From Knoellia sinensis KCTC 19936 (GTDB taxonomy: Bacteria > Actinomycetota > Actinomycetes > Actinomycetales > Dermatophilaceae), in contig NZ_AVPJ01000001.1 of NCBI RefSeq assembly GCF_000768705.1, forward strand, positions 62,001-126,000: 64,000 nt of DNA. Direction: 5' to 3'. How positions within the stretch are numbered: position 1 is the stretch's first letter; each line of letters begins with the position of its first letter. The position numbers were made by a program, and so were the translations under genes. Below are positions 40,278 to 49,891 of this stretch, in pieces. Below the pieces are notes generated by a model, which saw nothing but the letters and a program-made list of their open reading frames with translations, had not been told where the DNA came from and ran no database searches.

Positions 40278-40481
40278 TCAGAGACCCTTGACCTTCTCGG
40301 CCTGCGGGCCCTTGGGGCCCTGCGTGACGTCGAACTCCACCTTCTGGCCTTCGGTGAGCTCGCGGTAGCCGCTGCTCTCGATGGCCGAGTAGTGAACGAA
40401 GACGTCGGCGCCGCCGCCGTCCTGCTCGATGAAGCCGAAGCCCTTTTCGCTGTTGAACCACTTCACGGTGCCGGTTGCCAC
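40278..40481 (-). CDS. cspA: Cold shock protein
   Basis: 67-residue OB-fold RNA chaperone. RNP1 KGFGFI and RNP2 VFVHYSAI are intact (the family more often has VFVHF). Typical actinomycete CspA length and start ([20 protein letters not shown]). GTG start. About 140 bp separate it from the upstream FMN reductase stop; a structured 5' leader is possible but I see no recognisable cold-shock box. Confidence 0.96.
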   Translation of the reverse strand: MATGTVKWFNSEKGFGFIEQDGGGADVFVHYSAIESSGYRELTEGQKVEFDVTQGPKGPQAEKVKGL

Positions 40482-40620
40482 TGGTGTTGCCTATCTGTGT
40501 GTTGCGAGGGCTCCCGTATGGAGTCCTCAGGTGCCGCCTTCAGAGGCAACGAGGACAACGGTAGCAGCGGAGCACGGTCGACACCCCATCGTGAGCCGGA
40601 GATGTCGATCGGTGTGTCGC

Positions 40621-41280
40621 TCAGGAGGAAGCGCGGCGGAGCAGCTCGGCGAAGTCGGTGACCTCGTCGAAGCGGTCGGTGAAGCCGGCCTCGCGCTCCT
40701 CGCCCTCTGCCGGCAGGAAGCCGGAGCGCCCCGCGGCCGCGCCCGCCACCGATCCGAGCACCGCGGAGACGAGTTCCGCGGCGGCGCGGTCGATGCGCCG
40801 GTCGAGACCCGGCGTGCCGAAGTCGTCCGTGGCCGCCAGGACACCCGTCGGCACGACCGAGGCGTGCAGGTAGGAGAAGAGCGGACGCATCGCGTGGTCG
40901 ATCATGAGCGAGTGCCGGGCCGATCCCGCCGTCGCCGCGACGAGGACGGGCTTGCCCTCGAGCGCGTTCACGTCGAGATTGTCGAAGAACGACTTGAACA
41001 GTCCGCTGTAGGACCCGGTGAACACCGGCGTCACGGCGATGAGGGCATCGGCCGAGATGACCTTCTCGACGACCGCGGTCAGTTCCCCGCTGGGGAAGCG
41101 AGTGAGCATCTGGTCGGCGATGAGCTTGGCCAGGGGCCGCAGCTCGATGACCTCGACCGTCGCCGCCTCGCCATGCGCGGTGACGTGCCGGTCCACGGCC
41201 TCGGTGAGGCGGTCGGTGAGCAGGCGCGTCGAGCTGGGCTCGGACAGGCCGGCGGTGACGGCGACGATGCGACGGGTCAT
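40621..41280 (-). CDS. CE1759-family FMN reductase
   Basis: 219-residue flavodoxin-fold NADPH-dependent FMN reductase: IVAVTAGLSEPSSTRLL, LKSFFDNLDVNALEGKPVLVAATAGS. It is the standard partner of the adjacent LLM monooxygenase, supplying reduced FMN. One base separates its ATG from the monooxygenase stop, so the two are an operon likely controlled by the operator at 42399. Confidence 0.9.
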   Translation of the reverse strand: MTRRIVAVTAGLSEPSSTRLLTDRLTEAVDRHVTAHGEAATVEVIELRPLAKLIADQMLTRFPSGELTAVVEKVISADALIAVTPVFTGSYSGLFKSFFDNLDVNALEGKPVLVAATAGSARHSLMIDHAMRPLFSYLHASVVPTGVLAATDDFGTPGLDRRIDRAAAELVSAVLGSVAGAAAGRSGFLPAEGEEREAGFTDRFDEVTDFAELLRRASS

Positions 41281-41281
41281 G

Positions 41282-42379
41282 TCAGACCTCCACAGGGGTT
41301 CCGTCGAGCGCGACGAGGCGCTCGGCGTGGCGGGGTGCCGTGGCCGGCACGTGGGCGGGACGACGGGCGTCCGCGATCTTGCGCAGCTCGGGGACGACCT
41401 CGCCGCCGAGGATCTCGAGTTGCTCGAGGACGGTCTTGAGCGGCAGGCCGGCGTGGTCCATGAGGAACAACTGGCGCTGGTAGTCGCCGACGTGGTCGGC
41501 CATGGTCGCGTAGCGATCGATGATCTGCTGCGGCGAACCGACAGTCAGCGGCGTCTCGCGGGTGAACTCCTCCAGCGACGGGCCGTGGCCGTAGACCGGG
41601 GCGTTGTCGAAGTACGGCCGGAACTCGCGCACCGCGTCCTGGCTGTTCTTGCGCATGAACACCTGGCCGCCAAGTCCGACGATGGCCTGGTCGTGCTTGC
41701 CGTGACCGTGGTGCTGGTAGCGGCGGCGGTAGAGGTTGACCATCTGCTTGGTGTGCGACAGCGGCCAGAAGATGTTGTTGTGGAAGAAGCCGTCACCGTA
41801 GAAGGCTGCCTGTTCCGCGATCTCGGGGCTGCGGATCGAACCGTGCCAGACGAACGGTGGGATGCCGTCGAGCGGGCGCGGCGTCGAGGTGAAGCCCTGG
41901 AGTGGCGTGCGGAACTTGCCCTCCCAGGTCACGTTTTCCTCGGTCCAGAGGCGGCGGAGCAGGGCGTAGTTCTCGACGGCGAGGTTGAGGCCCTCGCGGA
42001 TGTCCTTGCCGAACCAGGGGTAGACGGGGCCCGTGTTGCCGCGGCCCATCATGAGGTCCATGCGGCCGTCGGACAGGTGCTGCAGGTAGGCATAGTCCTG
42101 CGCGATCCGCACCGGGTCGTTCGTCGTGATCAGCGTGGTCGACGTCGAGAGGACGATCCGCTCGGTCTGGGCGGCGATGTTCGCGAGGAGGACCGGCGGG
42201 TTGGCCGGCGCGGCGAACGGCGGGTTGTGGTGCTCACCGGTCGCGAAGACGTCGAGGCCCACCTCCTCCGCCTTCTTGGCGATGGCGACGGTGGCCTTGA
42301 TGCGCTCGTTCTCGCTGGGCGTGATGCCCGTGGTCGGGTCCGTGGTGACGTCCCCAACGGTGAAGATGCCGAACTCCAT
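41282..42379 (-). CDS. LLM-class flavin-dependent oxidoreductase (CE1758 type)
   Basis: 365-residue luciferase-like TIM-barrel enzyme. Starts MEFGIFTVGDVTTDPTTG; other marks are GLDVFATGEHHNPP, DLMMGRGNTGPVYPWFGKD and FVWHGSIRSPEIAEQAAFYG. It uses FMNH2 from the adjacent reductase; substrate unknown. ATG 42379 has AAGGAG upstream. The longer frame runs into the palindrome at 42453 and is not coding. A RosR-like palindrome lies 20 bp upstream. Confidence 0.92.
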   Translation of the reverse strand: MEFGIFTVGDVTTDPTTGITPSENERIKATVAIAKKAEEVGLDVFATGEHHNPPFAAPANPPVLLANIAAQTERIVLSTSTTLITTNDPVRIAQDYAYLQHLSDGRMDLMMGRGNTGPVYPWFGKDIREGLNLAVENYALLRRLWTEENVTWEGKFRTPLQGFTSTPRPLDGIPPFVWHGSIRSPEIAEQAAFYGDGFFHNNIFWPLSHTKQMVNLYRRRYQHHGHGKHDQAIVGLGGQVFMRKNSQDAVREFRPYFDNAPVYGHGPSLEEFTRETPLTVGSPQQIIDRYATMADHVGDYQRQLFLMDHAGLPLKTVLEQLEILGGEVVPELRKIADARRPAHVPATAPRHAERLVALDGTPVEV

Positions 42380-42398
42380 CTCAGTCGCTCCTTGTGAG

Positions 42399-42418
42399 GT
42401 AGTTGAATGTTCATCTAC
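42399..42418. promoter_or_regulatory. Candidate MarR/RosR-type operator
   Basis: Imperfect palindrome GTAGTTGAATGTTCATCTAC, 19 bp before the monooxygenase ATG. Half-sites GTTGA and TCATC have the same spacing as the corynebacterial RosR consensus (GTTGA, four bases, TCAAC), and RosR controls FMN reductase genes there. The match is by memory; no binding is shown. Confidence 0.5.
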
Positions 42419-42452
42419 TTGAACAGGGTAGCGCCGCCGTCCATTCCCACAG

Positions 42453-42519
42453 GCGACTTTGTGCCCGATTGGGACATGACGAGCGCAGCGAGACGTGTCC
42501 CAATCGGGCACAAAGTCGC
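42453..42519. repeat. Long palindrome, CGACTTTGTGCCC family, copy B
   Basis: Perfect 24-bp arms at 42453-42476 and 42496-42519 with a 19-nt loop, 12 nt after the stop of the coiled-coil gene. Arm reads CGACTTTGTGCCCGATTGGG; relative to copy A the base after GA is changed and compensated in the other arm. Confidence 0.85.
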
Positions 42520-42531
42520 TGCGAGTCCCGG

Positions 42532-43380
42532 CTACTGCAGGGCAGCGCGGGCTGCATCAAGGCGCTTCTGTGCGGCGATGACGGCCTTGCGTGCCACCCG
42601 GGCGGCATCCTCAGCCGCCTCGAGGTCGGCCTGCGCCCCCGCCATCTGCGCTTCGGCTTCGTCCACCTCGGCCTCGGCTTTGCGCCGCTCCCTGGCCGCA
42701 GCTTTCACAGCCCTGGCTGCGACCACCGCCGCCTTGAGCTCCTCCTCGGTCAGCTCGTCATCGTCGAGGTCCTCGCCGGCCTGGGGTTCCGGCTCGACTT
42801 CGGGCTTCCCACCCTTGAGGACCGACATGATCGAGCCGGAGCTCGTGACTCCCACGGCTCCGGAGAGGTCCACCTCGCCGAACCCGCTGTAGCTGAGCGC
42901 GCGTGTCAACTGTCCAGACGCGAGCGCCTCCGCAGCACTCTCGTCGGCGAGTGCCGCGATCGCGGTCGCCCGCACTTCGTCGCGACCACTCGCGCTCAAC
43001 GCGCCACCCGCCGTCGTGGCCACCTCCGCGACGCGTTCGACGTATGCCGTGAGGGCCGCGTCCCGCTCCCCTCTCACCGAGGTGAGGACACTGGCGTCCA
43101 GGCGAGCCTGGGCGGCCCGCATCCGCGCCCCGAGGCCGACGAGGTCGGCGACCACTCCCCCGTCGTCGCGCGACGTGAGGTTCATGGCCCACGCGGTCAC
43201 GGTGGGCTTGCGCAGCGCCAGGATCTCCTTGGCCGCGGCGGCGCCACCGGCCGACTTCGCTGAGGCGGCCAACGCCTTCCGGGAGGTCACGAACTCGGCC
43301 AGCGGGACGGCATACAGGCTGGCAGCCGCGTCGGCGACGGTGCGGTCGCCAGCCACGTCGCCGTCTGGATCGCTGGCCAT
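42532..43380 (-). CDS. Coiled-coil protein, actinomycete-conserved, unknown function
   Basis: 282 residues, Ala-rich and helical. The N-terminal block ASLYAVPLAEFVTSRKAL...LRKPTVTAWAMNL is a pattern I have seen in many actinomycete hypothetical proteins. An acidic linker (EPEPQAGEDLDDDELTEEEL) leads to a ~75-residue Glu/Ala/Arg coiled coil at the C-terminus. No catalytic motif. TAGGCT ends 6 nt before the ATG. Confidence 0.78.
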   Translation of the reverse strand: MASDPDGDVAGDRTVADAAASLYAVPLAEFVTSRKALAASAKSAGGAAAAKEILALRKPTVTAWAMNLTSRDDGGVVADLVGLGARMRAAQARLDASVLTSVRGERDAALTAYVERVAEVATTAGGALSASGRDEVRATAIAALADESAAEALASGQLTRALSYSGFGEVDLSGAVGVTSSGSIMSVLKGGKPEVEPEPQAGEDLDDDELTEEELKAAVVAARAVKAAARERRKAEAEVDEAEAQMAGAQADLEAAEDAARVARKAVIAAQKRLDAARAALQ

Positions 43381-43386
43381 GCTCAG

Positions 43387-43392
43387 AGCCTA
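43387..43392 (-). promoter_or_regulatory. Candidate -10 box TAGGCT, leaderless
   Basis: Minus-strand TAGGCT ends 6 nt before the ATG at 43380; the same hexamer occurs before 46229. Confidence 0.45.
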
Positions 43393-43409
43393 GTGGTCGC
43401 GCGCGTCGG

Positions 43410-44669
43410 TCAATCGTGCGTGCGCAGGTGCCAGCCCCAGATGAGGCACCCGAGACTGATGAACACCAGACTGGTCACCGCGAGGGTCGTCACGGAGCCG
43501 GTGACGAGGGGGGTGAGGAGGGTCGCGACGACGGCATTGGTCGCCAGGGGCATGACCCCCGCGACGGACGCCGCCGCACCCCGCATGTGCGGGAAGCGGT
43601 CCAGCAGGGCCACTTGGATCGTGGGGAAGGCGACCCCTGTCCCGATGGCGATGAGGCTCGGGCCGACGACGGCCCACGGGAGATTCGGCCCGAACACCAC
43701 GGCAAGCGCGACATTCGCCACGGCTGCCGCGAGCGACACGAAGAACGCGACGGTGATGAGCCGACGGGCGCTCACGCGGCCTGCGGCGCGACCGCTGATC
43801 CACGAACCGAGGATCACACCGCCGATCATCGGGACGAAGAACTGCCAGAAGTCCTGCTCACCCTTGCCGAGGAGCTCGACGACGAAGATGGCCGCCCCGC
43901 CGATGTAGATGAACTGGCCGGCGAAGACGAGGGTGATCGCCCAGCCCATCCGTTCGAAGGTGGCATCCCGCGCGACGTGGGCCAGGTCGCGGAGCATCGG
44001 GCCGAGCCGGAGAGGTCGCCGGCGCTCGGGTGGGTGGGTCTCGGGGATCACGGTGAGCACGACGACGGCGAGAACGACGGCGAACAGGCCGATGAACCAG
44101 AAGATCGTCGGCCACCGCCCAAACTCCAGGAGGAGTCCACCGACGACCGGGGCGATCGCCGGCGCCAACCCGAAGATCATCATGACGCGACTCATGGCAC
44201 GCTGCGCCTCGACGCCGTCGAAGAGGTCGCGGATGATCGTGCGCCCGATGATCGTCGAGCCACCGGCGGAGAGCCCCTGGAGGACGCGGAAGCCGAGCAG
44301 CACCGGCAGGCTCGGTGACAGGGCGCACCCGATGCTCGCCAGCGCATAGATGCCGAGTGCCCCGATGACGACCGGCCGCCTGCCCACGGCATCCGAGAGC
44401 GGTCCGTGGAAGGGCGTCATCACTGCGAAGGCGAGCATGTAGGCACTGACGACGAGTTGCATGTCGTCGATGCCCACGCCGAACTCGCCGCGCATCTGCG
44501 CGAAGGCGGGGAACGGCGTGTCGATCGAGAACGGCCCGAGCATCGCCATGCCAGCGAGGACCAGCGTGACGAGCCACCCGGCACGCCGGCGCGAGACTCC
44601 GTCCGGATGGCCCGAACCCGCGGCAGACCCCGCGCCGGGATCTGAGGCTGGGACGGAGCCGCGTGGCAT
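43410..44669 (-). CDS. Bcr/CflA-type multidrug efflux MFS transporter
   Basis: 419-residue 12-helix MFS antiporter. Motif A appears as GPLSDAVGRRPVVIG between helices 2 and 3; RVLQGLSAGGSTIIGRTIIRDLFDG marks the Bcr/CflA group. A ~28-residue Ser/Gly/Pro N-terminal tail precedes helix 1. It begins 8 nt after the glyS stop on the same strand, so it is probably cotranscribed with glyS although functionally unrelated. Confidence 0.9.
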   Translation of the reverse strand: MPRGSVPASDPGAGSAAGSGHPDGVSRRRAGWLVTLVLAGMAMLGPFSIDTPFPAFAQMRGEFGVGIDDMQLVVSAYMLAFAVMTPFHGPLSDAVGRRPVVIGALGIYALASIGCALSPSLPVLLGFRVLQGLSAGGSTIIGRTIIRDLFDGVEAQRAMSRVMMIFGLAPAIAPVVGGLLLEFGRWPTIFWFIGLFAVVLAVVVLTVIPETHPPERRRPLRLGPMLRDLAHVARDATFERMGWAITLVFAGQFIYIGGAAIFVVELLGKGEQDFWQFFVPMIGGVILGSWISGRAAGRVSARRLITVAFFVSLAAAVANVALAVVFGPNLPWAVVGPSLIAIGTGVAFPTIQVALLDRFPHMRGAAASVAGVMPLATNAVVATLLTPLVTGSVTTLAVTSLVFISLGCLIWGWHLRTHD

Positions 44670-44677
44670 TCGGTGCG

Positions 44678-46084
<1,407 letters not shown>

Positions 46085-46091
46085 GCGCGCA

Positions 46092-46097
46092 AGGTTA
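46092..46097 (-). promoter_or_regulatory. Candidate -10 box TAACCT of glyS, leaderless
   Basis: Minus-strand TAACCT ends 7 nt before the glyS ATG; no ribosome site lies between. Confidence 0.45.
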
Positions 46098-46214
46098 CTG
46101 TCCGCGGAGCGTCGCCCCGAATCGGTTCCGCGCCACTGCCGCTGCCTTGCGTCCGGGGACGCGGTCGCCCGAGCGACCAAGCCTGCGGACGCCGTTGTAT
46201 GCCGCCCGCTCACG

Positions 46215-46220
46215 TAGGCT
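46215..46220 (+). promoter_or_regulatory. Candidate -10 box TAGGCT, leaderless
   Basis: TAGGCT ends 8 nt before the GTG at 46229. A GTATGCCGCCCGCTCACG motif copy directly precedes it. Confidence 0.45.
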
Positions 46221-46228
46221 CTCCGCTC

Positions 46229-46510
46229 GTGTCACCCCTTCGCGAATCCTTCGAGCGCGCGAGCGCGCCTGTTCTCCAGAAGTTGGCCGGGCTCCCCCGG
46301 GCCATCCCGTTCCTTCTGGTCCTCGGACTCTTGCTCGCCGGGGTCCTCATCCCGGGGTGGGGCTGGATCCTCGTCGCGCTCGTGACGCTGTTCCTGTTGT
46401 GGCTGCTCTTCCTCGGCTGGCCCCGGCTCACACCGCCCGAGCGGGTGATGCGTGTCGCCGTCGTCGCAATCGCCGCGGCCATCACCGTCACCCAGGCCTT
46501 CCCCCGCTGA
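46229..46510 (+). CDS. Small membrane protein (DUF6703-like)
   Basis: 93 residues. The amphipathic start [23 protein letters not shown] leads into two or three hydrophobic segments ([21 protein letters not shown] and [14 protein letters not shown]), then [13 protein letters not shown]. This order matches what I remember of DUF6703, an actinomycete membrane family of unknown role. GTG start. A long frame extending upstream is the antisense of glyS. Confidence 0.75.
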   Translation: MSPLRESFERASAPVLQKLAGLPRAIPFLLVLGLLLAGVLIPGWGWILVALVTLFLLWLLFLGWPRLTPPERVMRVAVVAIAAAITVTQAFPR

Positions 46511-46513
46511 GCC

Positions 46514-46579
46514 TCCGACCTTGTGCCCCGTTGGGACGGCGAGCGCCAGCGAGTTGTCCCAACGGGGCACAAGGTCGGA
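46514..46579. repeat. Long palindrome, CGACTTTGTGCCC family, copy C
   Basis: Perfect 24-bp arms at 46514-46537 and 46556-46579 with an 18-nt loop, 4 nt after the preceding stop. The arm begins CCGACCTTGTGCCCCGTTGG: T to C and other changes relative to copies A, B and D are all matched in the opposite arm. Confidence 0.85.
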
Positions 46580-46586
46580 TCAGGAT

Positions 46587-46623
46587 TGACAATCATTCTC
46601 ATCTGGAATGAGAATGATTGTCA
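46587..46623. promoter_or_regulatory. Double Zur box over the znuA promoter
   Basis: Two 15-bp palindromes, TGACAATCATTCTCA (46587-46601) and TGAGAATGATTGTCA (46609-46623), are themselves inverted copies, forming a 37-bp palindrome. Both fit the actinomycete Zur pattern TGANAATNATTNTCA. They cover TTGACA (-35, 46586-46591) and GAGAAT (-10, 46610-46615). Zn-loaded Zur would block transcription of the znu-zur operon. Confidence 0.85.
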
Positions 46624-47558
46624 TGAAGCGCTCCCTCGTCACTCTCTGGGCTGTGGCCGGCCTCGCACTCGGAGCGTGCGGCGCCTCGGCCGACTCGGCG
46701 GGCGACGGGAAGGGCGTTGAGGTCGCCGCCGCCTTCTACCCCTTGGCGTATGCCGTCGAGCGGGTTGGCGGCGACCGCGTCGACGTGACCAACCTGTCCA
46801 AACCGGGCACGGAGCCTCACGACGTCGAGCTGACCCCCAAGGCCGTCGCCACCCTGAGCGGATCGGACCTCGTGGTCTTTGAGAAGGGCTTCCAGCCCGC
46901 CGTCGACGAGGCCATCGGGCGGGCCGACGACGCACGGATCCTGGACGTGGCGAGCACGGTGGACCTGACCGTCGTGGCTGCCGATGACGGGCATGACCAT
47001 GGCGGCGAGCACACGGAGGAGCACGCTGACGAGGCGGCCGTCGACCCGCACTTCTGGCTGGACCCGACTCGGTATGCCAAGGCCGTGGAGGCGATCGCAG
47101 CGGAACTGGCGGCGGTCGACCCGGCCGGTGCGACGGCATACGCAAGGAACGCCGAGACGTTCGTCGCCGAGTTGACAGCTCTCGACGCGGAGTTCGCGGC
47201 GGGCCTCAAGCACTGCGCCAATCGCGATCTCGTCACGGGGCACGTGGCCTTTGCCTATCTGGCAGACCGCTACGACCTTCATCAGTCCGGGATCGCCGGC
47301 CTGTCCCCCGACGCCGAACCGAGCGCGGGCGCGATGAAGGAGATCGTCGAGCACATCCGCGAGCACGAGGTCACGACGATCTACGCCGGGGCGCTCGTCA
47401 GCAAGGACCTCACCGAGACGATCGCGAAGGAGACCGGCACAACCGTGGCCGTCCTCGACCCCCTCGAGGGACTCACGGAGTCGTCCGCTGGCAACGACTA
47501 CCTCGAGGTGATGAGGTCCAACCTCGCCACTCTGAAGAAGGGACAGGTGTGCCGATGA
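46623..47558 (+). CDS. znuA: Zinc ABC transporter substrate-binding lipoprotein
   Basis: 311 residues from ATG 46623. The signal peptide has lipobox LGAC with Cys19. The cluster A-I fold shows FYPLAYAVERVGGD, GTEPHDVELTPK, the His-rich acidic loop DDGHDHGGEHTEEHAD, then DPHFWLDPTRY and TGHVAFAYLADRY. In-frame ATGs at 46608 and 46614 lie inside the operator; 46623 is preferred because the -10 element ends 7 nt before it and the signal peptide then has normal length. High-affinity zinc capture; first gene of znuACB-zur. Confidence 0.92.
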   Translation: MKRSLVTLWAVAGLALGACGASADSAGDGKGVEVAAAFYPLAYAVERVGGDRVDVTNLSKPGTEPHDVELTPKAVATLSGSDLVVFEKGFQPAVDEAIGRADDARILDVASTVDLTVVAADDGHDHGGEHTEEHADEAAVDPHFWLDPTRYAKAVEAIAAELAAVDPAGATAYARNAETFVAELTALDAEFAAGLKHCANRDLVTGHVAFAYLADRYDLHQSGIAGLSPDAEPSAGAMKEIVEHIREHEVTTIYAGALVSKDLTETIAKETGTTVAVLDPLEGLTESSAGNDYLEVMRSNLATLKKGQVCR

Positions 47559-48367
47559 CGAGCACCCCGCTCATCGAGCTCCGGTCGGCGTCCTTCGGCT
47601 ACGCCGACCGCAAGGTTGTCGACGGCGTCACCCTGTCCCAGGGACCGGGCGAAGTCATCGCCCTCCTCGGCCCCAACGGGTCCGGCAAGTCGACGCTGGT
47701 CAAGGGCCTTCTCGGGCTGTCCGATCACCTCGGCGGTGACGTGAAGTTGTTTGGGACGGCGTTGGCGAAGTTCCGCGACAAACCGCGCATCGGCTATGTG
47801 CCGCAACGACATTCGCTCTCGACCTCCGTGCGCGTCACGGTCCGCGAGATCGTCGAGACCGGACGGCTTCCCCTGCGGCCATGGTGGCGTCCCAGCGGCG
47901 CCGCCGATGCGGCCGTCGTCGACAAGGCGCTCGACGCCGTCGGACTCCGGGATCGCGAACGTGAGGACGTCGCAGCGCTCTCCGGGGGCCAGCAGCGACG
48001 AGTTCTGATCGCCCGCGCCCTCGCTGCACAGCCGGACGTTCTCGTCATGGACGAGCCCACGGCGGGCGTCGACGTCGCCAACCAGCGCATCCTCGCGGAC
48101 GTCCTGGCCCGACTCGCCGAGCGCGGAACGTCGATGCTCATCGTCACGCACGAACTCGCGGCCCTGAGCGACGTCGTCACCCGCATCGTGTGCATGAACG
48201 CCGGGCACGTCGACTTCGATGGTTCGCCCACGGCATACGCCGCTGGTCACCGTCGCCACGAGTTGGGTGACGGGCACCATCATTCTCCGTCCGCGGACGA
48301 GCGCGAGCCCGGACTCGCTGCAATCGTCACCGACGCCCTGCCCTCTCGGGAGGTGCGCCGTGGGTGA
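47555..48367 (+). CDS. znuC: Zinc ABC transporter ATP-binding protein
   Basis: 270-residue ATPase with Walker A GPNGSGKST, Q-loop YVPQRH, signature LSGGQQRR, Walker B VLVMDEPTAGVD and H-loop VTHELAAL. The C-terminal tail carries HRRHELGDGHHHS, a possible metal-binding stretch. ATG overlaps the znuA stop as ATGA; the znuB start overlaps its 3' end by 8 bp. Energises zinc import. Confidence 0.92.
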   Translation: MTSTPLIELRSASFGYADRKVVDGVTLSQGPGEVIALLGPNGSGKSTLVKGLLGLSDHLGGDVKLFGTALAKFRDKPRIGYVPQRHSLSTSVRVTVREIVETGRLPLRPWWRPSGAADAAVVDKALDAVGLRDREREDVAALSGGQQRRVLIARALAAQPDVLVMDEPTAGVDVANQRILADVLARLAERGTSMLIVTHELAALSDVVTRIVCMNAGHVDFDGSPTAYAAGHRRHELGDGHHHSPSADEREPGLAAIVTDALPSREVRRG

Positions 48368-49376
48368 CCTGCTCTCCCTCGACTTCATGCGCCAAGCGCT
48401 CATCGCGGCGGTGCTCGTCGGGCTGGCCGCTCCCCTCGTGGGCGCGTTCCTCGTCCAACGCCGCATGTCACTCATCGGCGACGGCATCGGCCACGTTGCT
48501 TTGGCGGGTGTGGCGGTGGGGATCCTCACGGGTTCGATGCCGGTCCTCACGGCATTGGTCGCCGCCGTCGCCGCTGCCGTCGGAGTCGAATTGATCCGGG
48601 CAGCCGGGCGGACGAGCGGTGACATCGCACTCGCCGTGATGTTCTATGGCGGCATCGCACTCGGCGTCGTCCTCATGTCGAAGTCGACAGCTTCCTCGGG
48701 CAACCTCACCGGCTACCTGTTCGGTGCGATCCTCACGACCACGAGCAGCGACATCGTCGTCTTCGCCGGTCTCGCCGTCGTCGTGGTCGGCGTGACCTGG
48801 GTGCTGCGTCACCGGTTCTTCGCGGTGGCCAACGACGAGGAGTATGCGCGAGCGGTCGGGCTGCCGGTGATGGCCTACAACATCGCCCTGTCCGTGCTCA
48901 CCGCCGTCACGGTCGTGGTCTCGATGCGCGTCGTCGGATTGCTCCTCATCACCGCACTCATGATCGTCCCCAACGCCACCGCCCAACTCGTGTCGCGCAG
49001 CTTCCGGAGCAGCCTGGTCTGGGCCTCCCTCATCGGCGTGCTGTCCGCGGTCGGTGGCGTCGTCGGCTCGTTCTATGCCGAGACCCCGTCGGGCGGGACC
49101 ATCGTGCTCCTCGCCATCGCGACCTTCCTGGTCGTGAGTGTCGTCAGCGGACTCGTGACGCGGGCCCGGCGTGCGGCCCACGAGCGCGCCGAACGCCACG
49201 ACCACGAGCATGGACCTCAGTGCGGCCACCAAGCGATTCCCCATGATGGCCACATCGACTACCTGCACGACGGCCATCGTCACGCTGCCCACAAGGATCA
49301 CTACGACGAGCACGACGAGCACCCACACGAGCGCCCTCACGATGACCACGCGCAGCCCGAGGAGGTCTCGCGATGA
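48360..49376 (+). CDS. znuB: Zinc ABC transporter permease with His-rich tail
   Basis: 338 residues. About the first 265 form the ABC-3 permease core, with seven to eight helices (VGAFLVQRRMSLIGDGIGHVALAGV, ALMIVPNATAQLVSR). The last ~70 residues are a cytoplasmic tail with 17 His, one Cys and many Asp/Glu (CGHQAIPHDGHIDYLHDGH is the core). That core resembles small actinomycete zinc-associated peptides. Start GTG 48360; the upstream frame is znuC shadow. The stop overlaps the zur ATG. Confidence 0.9.
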   Translation: MGDLLSLDFMRQALIAAVLVGLAAPLVGAFLVQRRMSLIGDGIGHVALAGVAVGILTGSMPVLTALVAAVAAAVGVELIRAAGRTSGDIALAVMFYGGIALGVVLMSKSTASSGNLTGYLFGAILTTTSSDIVVFAGLAVVVVGVTWVLRHRFFAVANDEEYARAVGLPVMAYNIALSVLTAVTVVVSMRVVGLLLITALMIVPNATAQLVSRSFRSSLVWASLIGVLSAVGGVVGSFYAETPSGGTIVLLAIATFLVVSVVSGLVTRARRAAHERAERHDHEHGPQCGHQAIPHDGHIDYLHDGHRHAAHKDHYDEHDEHPHERPHDDHAQPEEVSR

Positions 49377-49780
49377 GTTCTTCCACGACGGATTCCGGCC
49401 CCACCAGGCGTCCGACCCGCCAACGGGCCGCGCTTGCCGAGGTCATGGCTGCAACGTCCGAGTTCCTGTCAGCCCAGGACCTGCACGCCAAACTGCAGTC
49501 ACGTGGCGACTCGGTGGGACTCGCGACCGTCTATCGGAACCTGCAAGCCATGGCTTCCGATGGTGACGTCGACGTGCTGCGCACCGATGACGGCGAAGCG
49601 GTCTATCGCTCCTGCGGCACGGCCGAGCACCACCACCACCTCGTGTGTCGGGAGTGCGGGCGCACCGTCGAGGTGGACGGTCCGGCGGTCGAGAAGTGGG
49701 CCGCCGAAGTCGCACGGGCCAACGGCTTCACCGACGTCACGCACACCATCGAGATCTTCGGCACCTGCACCTCCCACTGA
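49373..49780 (+). CDS. zur: Zinc uptake regulator, Fur family
   Basis: 135-residue repressor. The winged helix has FLSAQDLHAKL and VGLATVYRNLQAMASDG; metal sites are in YRSCGTAEHHHHLVCRECG, with a C-terminal Cys in GTCTSH as second structural site. ATG overlaps the znuB stop as ATGA, so zur is the last gene of the operon it should repress through the double box at 46587, giving negative autoregulation. Confidence 0.92.
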   Translation: MSSSTTDSGPTRRPTRQRAALAEVMAATSEFLSAQDLHAKLQSRGDSVGLATVYRNLQAMASDGDVDVLRTDDGEAVYRSCGTAEHHHHLVCRECGRTVEVDGPAVEKWAAEVARANGFTDVTHTIEIFGTCTSH

Positions 49781-49790
49781 CCCCACACGT

Positions 49791-49865
49791 CGACTTTGTG
49801 CCCCAATGGGACACGTGACGGCGGCCTTCGGCCGATGGAACGTGTCCCATTGGGGCACAAAGTCG
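49791..49865. repeat. Long palindrome, CGACTTTGTGCCC family, copy D
   Basis: Perfect 26-bp arms at 49791-49816 and 49840-49865. The loop contains a nested CGGCC-TTCG-GGCCG-like stem with a UUCG tetraloop. It lies 10 nt after the zur stop and 26 nt from the converging uppS stop, so it can terminate both. Confidence 0.87.
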
Positions 49866-49891
49866 CCTTGGGCGAGACGGGCAGCGGGGGA

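Noticed and set aside
41018-42397. 459-codon plus-strand frame
   Set aside because: Antisense of the LLM oxidoreductase and FMN reductase genes; low-complexity composition typical of shadow frames at high GC.
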